5,366 nt of DNA. Source: Clostridium sp. UBA6640. GTDB taxonomy: Bacteria > Bacillota > Clostridia > Clostridiales > Clostridiaceae. Made by a program: the position numbers and the translations under genes. The stretch is from assembly GCF_002455975.1 (NCBI RefSeq), contig NZ_DKLM01000015.1, positions 49,826-55,191 on the forward strand, written 5' to 3'. Under the pieces are notes generated by a model. That model did not search any database, was not told the DNA's origin, and saw nothing but the letters and a program-made list of their open reading frames with translations. Each line of letters begins with the position of its first letter. Position 1 is the stretch's first letter. This document shows positions 1 to 5,366 of the stretch, one piece after another.

Positions 1-1260
1 ATTGTATTAGGTATGGTTATAGGTTCAGGTATTTTTTTTAAACCTTCCATAGTTTTTGAAAATGCTGGTTCGCCATTATTAGGTATATTGGCTTGGATAT
101 CAGGAGGGATAATAGCCATGGCATCAGGACTAACCATTGCAGAAATTGCAGCAGCTATTCCTAAAACTGGTGGGTTATTTGTGTATCTTAAAGAACTTTA
201 TGGAGAAAAATGGGCATTTTTATTTGGCTGGGTACAGACTGTTATTTATCTCCCAGGAGCAGTTGCAGCCTTAGCTATTGTATTATCAACCCAAGCTACA
301 GATTTTATTAATTTAAGCAGTACCTCTCAAAAGCTACTAGCCATTGGATTCATAATATTTCTTACAATAGTTAATATAATTTCTACAAAATTAGGGAGTA
401 AAATTCAAGGAATAGTAACTGTAGCAAAACTTTTACCAATTATAATTATTATAGTACTAGGATTTCTGAGAGGAACAGTTCAAAGTTTTAGCTTTAATAT
501 AGGAAATTCAAGTAGCATATCTAGTTTTGGTGCAGCTATATTAGGTACCCTTTGGGCTTATGATGGATGGATTAGTGTAGGAAATATGGCAGGAGAACTA
601 AAAAACCCCGAAAAAGATCTTCCAAGATCTATAATATTGGGATTATCCATAACAATTATAGTCTATGCCCTTATAAATATAGCATTAATTAAGATAATAC
701 CAATGGAAGCAGTTATAGCTTCAGAAAAACCAGCTTCTGATGCTGCAATGGTCTTATTCGGAAGTAATGGAGCTAAATTTATTTCTATCGGTATATTTGT
801 TTCTATATTTGGTGCTTTAAATGGATATATGATGACTGGAGTAAGAATTCCTTTTGCTATGGCTCAAGACAATCTAACACCTTTCAGTTCATTTTTTGGT
901 AAAATAAATACTAAGTTTGGAACTCCGACAAATGCTTTTATATTTCAAGGATTTTTATCTTGTCTTTATGTTTTATCAGGCTCTTTTAATATGCTTACTG
1001 ATTTAGTAATGTTTGTGCTATGGATATTCTTTACCATGGGTGTTGCAGGAATATTTATTTTAAGAAGTAAGTTTAAAGATATAGAAAGACCTTATCGTGT
1101 ACCTCTTTACCCTGTAATCCCTCTTGTAGGAATAGTTGGAAGTGGTTATATAATAATAAGTACATTAATAACCAACACTTCTTTTGCAATTTATGGAAGT
1201 ATAATAGCCTTATTGGGACTTCCAGTATATTATTATGTTAAAAAGAAAGATATAGCTTAA
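1..1260 (+). CDS. steT: APC-family amino acid permease, SteT-like (5' partial)
   Basis: An integral membrane amino acid transporter of the APC superfamily, closest in my reading to the Bacillus subtilis serine/threonine exchanger SteT. The frame is open from base 1, and the first visible residues (IVLGMVIGSGIF) are the conserved glycine-rich break of transmembrane helix 1. The true start therefore lies upstream, and the ATG at 13 is internal. About 419 codons are visible; SteT has roughly 440, so about 20 residues are missing. Family hallmarks, numbered from the window edge, are GLTIAEIAAAIPKTGG (about 43-58), FGWVQTVIYLPGA (about 75-87), AYDGWISVGNMAGELKNPEKDLPR (about 186-209, the helix 6 region and following loop) and a C-terminal RPYRVPLYPVIP loop (about 363-374). 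Many hydrophobic segments fit a 12-helix permease. The stop TAA at 1258-1260 is followed directly by a terminator. Family is certain; substrate (Ser/Thr or another neutral amino acid) is inferred from resemblance. Confidence 0.9.
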   Translation: MVLGMVIGSGIFFKPSIVFENAGSPLLGILAWISGGIIAMASGLTIAEIAAAIPKTGGLFVYLKELYGEKWAFLFGWVQTVIYLPGAVAALAIVLSTQATDFINLSSTSQKLLAIGFIIFLTIVNIISTKLGSKIQGIVTVAKLLPIIIIIVLGFLRGTVQSFSFNIGNSSSISSFGAAILGTLWAYDGWISVGNMAGELKNPEKDLPRSIILGLSITIIVYALINIALIKIIPMEAVIASEKPASDAAMVLFGSNGAKFISIGIFVSIFGALNGYMMTGVRIPFAMAQDNLTPFSSFFGKINTKFGTPTNAFIFQGFLSCLYVLSGSFNMLTDLVMFVLWIFFTMGVAGIFILRSKFKDIERPYRVPLYPVIPLVGIVGSGYIIISTLITNTSFAIYGSIIALLGLPVYYYVKKKDIA

Positions 1261-1265
1261 TATAT

Positions 1266-1315
1266 AAATATAAAGTCGGCTTACCATAAGTAAGCCGATT
1301 TTATATTTTATTTTT
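1266..1315. terminator. Rho-independent terminator, probably bidirectional
   Basis: A perfect 9-bp stem TCGGCTTAC/GTAAGCCGA (1276-1284 with 1290-1298) closes a 5-base loop, CATAA. It extends through a G-U pair and further A-T pairs to 1266/1308. On the plus strand it is followed by a T-rich tract (1299-1315), directly after the permease stop. On the minus strand the flank is also T-rich, and the aminopeptidase stop lies only about 20 bases upstream. One hairpin can therefore end transcription from both convergent units. Confidence 0.9.
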
Positions 1316-1326
1316 ATCACTACTTG

Positions 1327-2577
1327 TTATCTTTTATTTTTTGCCATAAATTCTTCTATTTCGTCTACTCCCTTTATAATATCTTTAGATAAATTTATGC
1401 AGCCATCTTCTGTTATGAGCAAGTCATCTTCTATTCTAATTCCAATACCTTCTTCTGAGATATAAAGACCTGGTTCATTGGTCAGAATCATACCTGGCTT
1501 AAGTGGAAAATTATATGTTCCAACATCATGAGTATCTAAACCTAAAAAGTGACCAAAGGAGTGGAAATAGTAATTAGATAATTCACTATCTTCTTTTATC
1601 AATCCAAGTTCCTTACATCCTTTAGCAAGTTCCTTTTTAGCCAGCTCATTTATATCTCTCCACATAACTCCTGGTTTTACTGCTGCTTCAATAGCTTTTT
1701 GAGCTCTTAATACTGCATTATAAACATCTTTTTGCCTTTCAGTAAATTTACCATTTACGGGGAAAGTACGAGAAATATCCCCATTATAAAGTTTATATTG
1801 TGCACCTAAATCAAGTAAAACTAAAGTTTCATCTTGAACTTCACAGTTATTTTCTACATAATGAAGTACAGTACCATTTTTTCCTGATCCTATTATGGTA
1901 TCAAAAGCTGTCTCTTTAATTCCATTTTTTCTTAAAGTATAATCAAACCATGCCTCAAGTTCATATTCCATCATGCCTGCTCTAGCATTTGACATCATGT
2001 TATATATTCCGTCCTTAGTTATGTTAATAGCTTTTTTGATAAGTTCAATTTCTTCTTCAGACTTTATAACTCTCAAATCTGCAATATGATTAAATACATT
2101 TTTAATTTTTAAAAATGGATATCTATTAACAGCATCCTTTGCAAAAGTTAAACTTCCACTTTCTTTCATATTGTATTCTTGTCTTTCAAGATCCAAATAT
2201 AGTTTTTCAACTTCCATATCTCCAGCAATTTTGCCAAAAGATTCATTAAACTGATCTAGATATTTAATATTTTCTATACCAGTTAGTTCCTTAGATTCTT
2301 CTATAGATAGCTTTTCTCCAATCCATCTAGCCATAACAGGATCTTGTCTTTCTATAAAAAGACTTTCTGATACTTGTCCATTTTGTTTTAGTAACATAAA
2401 TATAGCCTTTTCTCTTGGAAAACCAGCTATATAGTAAAAATTCCTATTTTGTACAAATGAATATTGGGCATCCGCAGATTTATATGGAGCATCTCCAGCA
2501 AAAAGTACTAAAATTGAATTATCTTCTAATTTTTCATTAAGATTCTTTCTATTTTTTATAAAAAATTCTTTATTCAT
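1327..2577 (-). CDS. pepP: Xaa-Pro aminopeptidase (M24B, PepP-like)
   Basis: A cytosolic dinuclear-metal aminopeptidase that removes an N-terminal residue preceding proline. The 416-residue length is close to that of E. coli PepP (about 440). Residues about 1-130 look like the AMP_N domain (LVLFAGDAP, QNRNFYYIAGF). Residues about 175-405 form the pita-bread catalytic domain. All five expected metal ligands are visible: D256 (LLDLGA), D267 (GDISRTFP), H343 (FHSFGHFLGLDTHD), E368 (LTNEPGLY) and E383 (GIRIEDD). H239 (TVLHY) and H350 fit the proton-shuttle and substrate-side histidines. The ATG at 2577 follows a near-perfect ribosome site, AGGAGGAA (2581-2588). The gene starts 36 bases after the S66 peptidase stop with no terminator between, so the two are probably co-transcribed. 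A different M24 specificity, such as prolidase, is possible, but the AMP_N domain and the long N-terminus favour aminopeptidase P. Confidence 0.93.
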   Translation of the reverse strand: MNKEFFIKNRKNLNEKLEDNSILVLFAGDAPYKSADAQYSFVQNRNFYYIAGFPREKAIFMLLKQNGQVSESLFIERQDPVMARWIGEKLSIEESKELTGIENIKYLDQFNESFGKIAGDMEVEKLYLDLERQEYNMKESGSLTFAKDAVNRYPFLKIKNVFNHIADLRVIKSEEEIELIKKAINITKDGIYNMMSNARAGMMEYELEAWFDYTLRKNGIKETAFDTIIGSGKNGTVLHYVENNCEVQDETLVLLDLGAQYKLYNGDISRTFPVNGKFTERQKDVYNAVLRAQKAIEAAVKPGVMWRDINELAKKELAKGCKELGLIKEDSELSNYYFHSFGHFLGLDTHDVGTYNFPLKPGMILTNEPGLYISEEGIGIRIEDDLLITEDGCINLSKDIIKGVDEIEEFMAKNKR

Positions 2578-2580
2578 AAC

Positions 2581-2588
2581 TTCCTCCT
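2581..2588 (-). promoter_or_regulatory. Ribosome binding site of the M24B aminopeptidase
   Basis: The minus strand reads AGGAGGAAGTTATG, an almost ideal Shine-Dalgarno site 5 bases (counted from AGGAGG) before the ATG at 2577. It lies inside the 36-base gap after the upstream peptidase gene, so the second gene has its own strong initiation signal rather than relying on translational coupling. Confidence 0.85.
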
Positions 2589-2613
2589 ATTTAAATATAT
2601 TTTAAAATTATTT

Positions 2614-3654
2614 TTATGGTTGAAAAGGGTCTTCTATTAAAATTAATTCACTAGTATCAGGATTTAATTTTATTCTAGCTCCTATAGGTAAAATTAATTT
2701 TGGGTCAGTATGCCCAAAATCCACATCTACAACTATTGGCATTGAACTATTTTCAAATTCATCTTTAACCACTCTCAATATTGACTGATTAAGTTCTTCT
2801 TTTTCTTCCTTTGAATAATCTTTAGGTCGTCCAAAAATTATAGCCTTTACTTTATTAAATATCCCTTGAATGCCATAATTTCTTAACATGGATTCAACTT
2901 GGCTTGGAGAAGGCTTATCCTCTGAAGTTTCAAAAAACAGAACTTTATCCTGCCAAAAGTCTTTACTTGGCCAATAGTCTGTTGATTTTAAAAACTCTAG
3001 AACCTCAATACATCCTCCCCATAATATGCCTTCAGCATCCTCTTTTCCTTGTAGAAATTTCCACCCATCTTTATTATCATTAAACTCTGTACATTGTCCT
3101 ATTGTTTCTTTATTGTTCCAATCTTTGTAACCGTCAACCCATTTTTCATAAGGTTTATATGAATAAGGAATTACTCCCTCAAACAATATTGCTTTGATAT
3201 GATTTATATAAGATTTTGGAAGATTCTCTAATTGAGCAAATCCTGCCATAACTGAAGGCCCATAAAAAGTAATCATACCTAGCTGATTTAAATAAGTTAA
3301 AAAAGTAGTGGCATCTGAAAACCCCATAATAAATTTAGGATTGTTTATTATTAAATCTTTATCTAAATATTTTAAAATTCTGACAGATTCACAACCACCT
3401 ATAGATGTTATAATTCCATCAATACTCTCATCTTTAAAAGCATTATTTATATCTTCCGCTCTTAATCTTGGATTATTATAAAGCTCTTCTGGTGACATTC
3501 TAGCAGTTTTCATTTCAACTAATTCAAAACCTAATATCTCTCTTAAGTTTTTCAATCCAAGCTCGTAAATATCTGAAAACAAAAATGGTAAACCATTAGA
3601 TGGTGATATAATTGCTATACGAGAGCCCTCTTTTAATCTTTTAGGTTTTATCAA
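2614..3654 (-). CDS. S66 family serine peptidase (LD-carboxypeptidase / MccF-like)
   Basis: A cytosolic serine peptidase of family S66. The family includes LdcA, which trims the terminal D-Ala from murein tetrapeptides during recycling, and MccF, which cleaves the amide bond of microcin C-type peptide-nucleotides. The N-terminal domain begins with RIAIISPSNG (12-21) and contains GGCES (86-90). The nucleophile is S113 in GFSDATTF, E242 lies in LFFETSEDKPSP, and H315 lies in DVDFGHTDP, giving the complete Ser-Glu-His triad. The 346-residue length and the triad spacing (113/242/315) resemble MccF (118/243/311 as I recall) more than the shorter E. coli LdcA, so the MccF-like subgroup is preferred. 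The start is TTG at 3652-3654, after a strong ribosome site; no in-frame ATG, GTG or TTG lies between that site and this codon. It is the first gene of a pair with the aminopeptidase. The true substrate (murein peptide or another peptide conjugate) cannot be told from sequence. Confidence 0.9.
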   Translation of the reverse strand: MIKPKRLKEGSRIAIISPSNGLPFLFSDIYELGLKNLREILGFELVEMKTARMSPEELYNNPRLRAEDINNAFKDESIDGIITSIGGCESVRILKYLDKDLIINNPKFIMGFSDATTFLTYLNQLGMITFYGPSVMAGFAQLENLPKSYINHIKAILFEGVIPYSYKPYEKWVDGYKDWNNKETIGQCTEFNDNKDGWKFLQGKEDAEGILWGGCIEVLEFLKSTDYWPSKDFWQDKVLFFETSEDKPSPSQVESMLRNYGIQGIFNKVKAIIFGRPKDYSKEEKEELNQSILRVVKDEFENSSMPIVVDVDFGHTDPKLILPIGARIKLNPDTSELILIEDPFQP

Positions 3655-3660
3655 AATATT

Positions 3661-3670
3661 CTCCCCCCTT
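3661..3670 (-). promoter_or_regulatory. G-rich ribosome binding site setting the TTG start
   Basis: The minus strand reads AAGGGGGGAG, then AATATT, then TTG. The GGAG core lies 6 bases from the TTG at 3654, which supports that unusual start codon. The six-G run is odd for such an AT-rich genome and would be prone to length variation. Confidence 0.7.
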
Positions 3671-3767
3671 AAGCTAGCATTTATAAAAGCCTTTTTTACA
3701 ATGAAACTTGAATAAATATCGTAATAGTTCTAGTAATTTTTTACTTAATTGCTTATATTTATATGAT

Positions 3768-3796
3768 ATTCTACTATAAACTATTTTAAAACACAA
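3768..3796 (-). promoter_or_regulatory. Putative sigma-A promoter for the S66-M24B peptidase unit
   Basis: On the minus strand TTGTGT (3791-3796) and TAGAAT (3768-3773) are separated by 17 bases, a reasonable -35/-10 pair. Transcription would start near 3761, leaving a leader of about 105 bases before the TTG start. In such AT-rich DNA chance matches are common, so this is a candidate only. Read-through from the thioredoxin gene is not excluded, because no clear terminator lies between. Confidence 0.4.
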
Positions 3797-3812
3797 CTTT
3801 TTCAATTCACAA

Positions 3813-3968
3813 TTAAAGAATTAAATTCCCCTTAAATTTTTCATGCTTCATACTTAATTCCCATAATCTCTCCATAGCATTAGTTAGATTCACTGATTTC
3901 TGATCCAAAATATACTGCCTCTTAGGTGAACCCTACTACTGTTCCCCAGAGGTGAAAAAAATTTGCAA
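3813..3968 (-). pseudogene. Amber-interrupted small reading frame (about 51 codons), unknown function
   Basis: On the minus strand a TTG codon (3966-3968) lies 8 bases after AAGGAG (3977-3982) and 46 bases after the thioredoxin stop. It encodes LQIFFTSGEQ, then two consecutive TAG codons (3933-3938), and the same frame continues for 39 more codons to TAA at 3813-3815. The downstream part looks coding in character (RQYILDQKSVNLTNAMERLW, then ELSMKHEKF), with an amphipathic, helix-like mix of charged and hydrophobic residues. I do not recognise the family. The good ribosome site and the continuing frame suggest a small gene disabled by nonsense mutation. The alternative is a ten-codon leader peptide whose stops lie in a hairpin loop. 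An internal ATG (3873-3875) would give about 20 residues but has no ribosome site. Confidence 0.4.
3918..3952 (-). other. Imperfect hairpin spanning the tandem amber codons
   Basis: The segments CCTCT (3918-3922) and AGAGG (3948-3952), GG (3925-3926) and CC (3946-3947), and GAAC (3928-3931) and GTTC (3941-3944) are complementary. Together they give 11 pairs with a two-base bulge, one mismatch and a 9-base loop. Both TAG codons of the minus-strand frame lie in the loop. There is no T-run directly after it on the minus strand, so it does not look like an intrinsic terminator for the thioredoxin gene. It is locally richer in G and C than its surroundings. It could be a structured leader element or chance. 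Confidence 0.35.
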
Positions 3969-3976
3969 TTATATTT

Positions 3977-3982
3977 CTCCTT
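3977..3982 (-). promoter_or_regulatory. Ribosome binding site ahead of the interrupted small frame
   Basis: AAGGAG on the minus strand, 8 bases before TTG (3966-3968). It is the main sign that the region after the thioredoxin gene is or was translated. Confidence 0.5.
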
Positions 3983-4014
3983 ATAACTAAATTTAAATAG
4001 AACTTTATAAAATA

Positions 4015-4338
4015 CTAATTAAATAAATAATTATGCCATCTTGAAATTTCAAACTCTAGGTTCTCAAAGTCAATAAATCTGCTTTCTCTATGAACTTCCT
4101 TATCCTGTGCAAACATAATTATAGTTGGCACTGTAAATATGGTAAATTCTCCACTTGCCTTTATCATTGAGTCAATAAATATGTGTTTGTAATTTATATC
4201 AGGATATTTATTCACTAAATATTCTACTCTTGGCTCTATAGAAGTACAAACTCCACAATCTTTTGTTGATGCTAAGATCAACGATAATTTATTATTTTTA
4301 ATTGAATGTAATATTTCTTCTAAACTTTCACTATTCAT
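4015..4338 (-). CDS. Thioredoxin-family protein, CGVC active site
   Basis: A small cytosolic protein with a thioredoxin fold, expected to act in thiol-disulfide exchange. From the preferred start it has 107 residues, about the length of a single thioredoxin domain. The fold is seen as a beta strand (LSLILAST) leading into K-D-C-G-V-C (cysteines 28 and 31), an amphipathic helix (IEPRVEYLVNKYP), a second strand (YKHIFID) and the cis-proline loop FTVPTIIMF (P71). The classical W-C-G-P-C is replaced: there is no tryptophan before the first cysteine, and valine takes the place of the proline. This is common in divergent thioredoxin-like proteins of Firmicutes and may shift redox potential or partner choice. 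The ATG at 4338 has AGGAG five bases upstream. An in-frame ATG at 4353 would overlap that site and has only a weak one of its own. There is no signal peptide. The stop TAG is followed 46 bases on by the interrupted small frame. The partner protein is unknown. Confidence 0.85.
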   Translation of the reverse strand: MNSESLEEILHSIKNNKLSLILASTKDCGVCTSIEPRVEYLVNKYPDINYKHIFIDSMIKASGEFTIFTVPTIIMFAQDKEVHRESRFIDFENLEFEISRWHNYLFN

Positions 4339-4343
4339 ATTTT

Positions 4344-4348
4344 CTCCT
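4344..4348 (-). promoter_or_regulatory. Ribosome binding site deciding the thioredoxin start
   Basis: AGGAG on the minus strand, with five bases (AAAAT) before the ATG at 4338. Because it lies within the first codons of the longer reading frame that starts at 4353, it argues that the shorter 107-residue protein is the one made. Confidence 0.75.
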
Positions 4349-4405
4349 ACCATTATTATTTACTTTCTTACAATCTTATCACAAATAGATGTAAATAAAG
4401 ATTTT

Positions 4406-4433
4406 ATTATTTCATCTATTTTAAAAACATCAA
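4406..4433 (-). promoter_or_regulatory. Weak candidate promoter for the thioredoxin gene
   Basis: On the minus strand TTGATG (4428-4433) and AATAAT (4406-4411) are separated by 16 bases. The start point would be near 4399, about 60 bases before the ATG. A competing option is an extended -10, TGATAAGAT, a little closer to the gene. The AT richness makes either uncertain. Confidence 0.25.
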
Positions 4434-4456
4434 AAATTACTTAATGCAATAAATGT

Positions 4457-4493
4457 ATAAGCTTATGAATAATATGCATAAATATTATTTATG
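4457..4493. repeat. Cluster of overlapping palindromes in the divergent intergenic region
   Basis: Three dyads lie in 37 bases: ATAAGCTTAT (4457-4466, perfect), TATGAATAATATGCATA (4464-4480, 8-1-8 with one mismatched pair) and CATAAATATTATTTATG (4477-4493, perfect 8-1-8). They sit between the divergent thioredoxin and ABC transporter genes, about 95 bases upstream of the transporter -35. The half-sites TGAATA and TGCATA resemble the ARG box consensus bound by ArgR/AhrC, which would suit an arginine-type transporter. The centre spacing of 13 bases is unlike the usual two-box arrangement, so the regulator is unassigned. Confidence 0.4.
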
Positions 4494-4589
4494 AAAACGA
4501 TTTTTCTCTCAATTCTATAGTGTAACCTCATCTAAAACCGCCATTTTACGTATAAAAAATTATTTTTAAAAGTTTTTTCAAAAAAATTA

Positions 4590-4619
4590 TTGCATATTTA
4601 TAATAAATGTGTGTATAAT
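4590..4619 (+). promoter_or_regulatory. Sigma-A promoter of the amino acid ABC transporter gene
   Basis: TTGCAT (4590-4595) and a perfect TATAAT (4614-4619) are 18 bases apart. An A/T-tract stretch just upstream (about 4561-4589) could act as an UP element. Transcription would start near 4626, giving a leader of about 33 bases, too short for a riboswitch or T-box. Confidence 0.7.
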
Positions 4620-4625
4620 TATACT
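4612..4625. promoter_or_regulatory. Operator-like palindrome over the -10 box
   Basis: GTATAATTATAC (4613-4624) is a perfect 12-base palindrome covering the -10 element. With its flanks it reads TGTATAATTATACT, three differences from the 14-base ARG box core TGAATWWWWATTCA. A protein bound here would block RNA polymerase. Part of the symmetry comes simply from TATAAT, so the evidence is modest. Confidence 0.3.
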
Positions 4626-4645
4626 CAATATTAAAAAAGTCGATT

Positions 4646-4652
4646 AGGGGGA
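4646..4652 (+). promoter_or_regulatory. Ribosome binding site of the substrate-binding protein
   Basis: AGGGGGA six bases before the ATG at 4659. It fixes the start, which also gives a proper lipoprotein signal peptide. Confidence 0.75.
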
Positions 4653-4658
4653 TTTGAA

Positions 4659-5366
4659 ATGAAAAAAAATTTATTTAAAAAATTAGTAGCAGCAACTATG
4701 GTAGGTGCAATGACATTTGGTCTAATAGGATGTAACAAAAAAGAATCTGATACAGGAGCAGTATCAATTTTAGAGAAAGTTAAAGAATCTAAAAAACTTG
4801 TTATTGGTACAAGTGCTGATTACCCACCTTATGAATTTCATAAAGAAATAAACGGTAAGGATGAAATTGTAGGTTTTGACATATTCATAGCAAAAGAACT
4901 TGCAAAGGATTTAGGTGTTGAAATACAACTTAGTGATATGAGCTTTGATGGATTATTGGCTGCTCTTAAAACTGGTAAAGTAGATATGGTTCTTGCTGGC
5001 ATGAATCCTTCAGAAGAAAGAAAAAAGAGCGTGGATTTTTCAGATGTTTATTATAAAGCACAGCATGGAATAATAGTTAGAGCAGAAGATAAAGATAAAT
5101 ACCCAGATTTAGATAGTTTAACTGGTAAAAAGGTAGGTGTACAAAAAGGTTCTATACAACAACAAATTTCTACATCTCAAATAAAAGATGCAGATTTTAA
5201 AGGTTTAAGTAAAGTCACTGATTTAATGATGGAACTTAAAAACAATAAAGTAGATGCAGTTGTCACAGAATTACCAGTTGGTGAATTTTATACTGAGAGA
5301 AATCCTGATTTAGCAATGACAACTTGTGAATTTGAAGCTGAGGAAGACTTAGGTACAGCTATTGCA
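4659..5366 (+). CDS. Amino acid ABC transporter substrate-binding lipoprotein (3' partial)
   Basis: An extracytoplasmic, lipid-anchored binding protein of the SBP family 3 type (PF00497 class) that delivers an amino acid to a membrane ABC importer. The signal peptide has a lysine-rich N-terminus (MKKNLFKK), a hydrophobic core and the lipobox LIGC, with the lipidated Cys at 25. The binding domain starts with KLVIGTSADYPPYEF (46-60) and GFDIFIAKEL (72-81). It continues with FDGLLAALKTGKVDMVLAGM (96-115), then SEERKKSVDFS (118-128), where R121 is the expected ligand-carboxylate contact, and GKKVGVQKGS (156-165). VDAVVTELPVG (198-208) carries E204 where many relatives have the amino-group-binding Asp. 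The frame runs off the window at 236 residues; the family is usually 260-280, so only the last few dozen are missing. Permease and ATPase genes are expected downstream but not visible. A polar or basic ligand such as arginine or glutamine is likely but not determined. Confidence 0.92.
   Translation, partial: MKKNLFKKLVAATMVGAMTFGLIGCNKKESDTGAVSILEKVKESKKLVIGTSADYPPYEFHKEINGKDEIVGFDIFIAKELAKDLGVEIQLSDMSFDGLLAALKTGKVDMVLAGMNPSEERKKSVDFSDVYYKAQHGIIVRAEDKDKYPDLDSLTGKKVGVQKGSIQQQISTSQIKDADFKGLSKVTDLMMELKNNKVDAVVTELPVGEFYTERNPDLAMTTCEFEAEEDLGTAIA

Noticed and set aside
13..15. ATG as the start of the permease
   Set aside because: The frame is open to base 1, there is no ribosome site before it, and it lies inside the conserved helix 1 motif, so the real start is outside the window.
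3795..3820. Terminator after the interrupted small frame
   Set aside because: The only dyad is a weak AATT-GTG-AATT stem without GC pairs or a proper T-run on the minus strand.
3813..3875. Independent 20-residue gene starting at the internal ATG
   Set aside because: No ribosome site precedes it, and the coding-like sequence extends upstream of the ATG, so it is better read as part of the interrupted frame.
3655..4014. Riboswitch or T-box upstream of the peptidase unit
   Set aside because: I see no T-box sequence, no conserved riboswitch core and no terminator/antiterminator pair; only the one imperfect hairpin is present.
4351..4353. Upstream ATG as the thioredoxin start
   Set aside because: It has only a weak upstream site, and the clear AGGAG sits within its first codons, five bases before the second ATG.
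4568..4588. CodY box at the A/T-tract dyad before the transporter promoter
   Set aside because: The best alignment I can make with AATTTTCWGAAAATT has at least four mismatches, and homopolymer tracts match this motif easily by chance.
1..5366. Mobile element, CRISPR array, tRNA or rRNA
   Set aside because: No transposase or integrase coding sequence, no spaced direct repeats and no cloverleaf or rRNA-like segment was found on either strand.

Overview
The window looks like a piece of a low-GC Firmicutes chromosome, most likely Clostridium or a close relative. The base composition is strongly AT-rich, Shine-Dalgarno sites are AGGAGG-like, the codons are A/T-ending, and the proteins resemble clostridial and Bacillus families. 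Nothing indicates a phage, plasmid, insertion sequence or CRISPR array.

Layout. (1) Bases 1-1260, plus strand: an APC-family amino acid permease of the SteT (Ser/Thr exchanger) type, cut at its 5' end by the window edge. It ends at a strong hairpin terminator (1266-1315) that can also serve the convergent genes. (2) Bases 3654-1327, minus strand: a two-gene unit with an S66 (LD-carboxypeptidase/MccF-like) serine peptidase started by TTG, then, 36 bases on, an M24B Xaa-Pro aminopeptidase (PepP-like). A sigma-A-like promoter lies ahead of it at 3768-3796. (3) Bases 3813-3968, minus strand: a short reading frame with a good ribosome binding site, broken by two consecutive amber codons. It is either a decayed small gene or a ten-codon leader peptide. 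(4) Bases 4338-4015, minus strand: a small thioredoxin-fold protein with a CGVC active site. (5) Bases 4339-4658: a divergent intergenic region with a good plus-strand promoter and several AT-rich palindromes. (6) Bases 4659-5366, plus strand: a lipoprotein substrate-binding component of an amino acid ABC transporter, cut at its 3' end by the window edge. It is intact as far as it is visible.

Taken together, the genes suggest amino acid and peptide acquisition: an exchanger, two cytosolic peptidases acting on peptide ends or prolyl bonds, and an ABC importer for a polar or basic amino acid. This is inference from family membership and proximity; only the S66-M24B pair looks co-transcribed. 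No novel multi-gene system is evident. The points most worth a second look are the amber-interrupted small frame with its hairpin and the palindrome cluster ahead of the ABC transporter gene.
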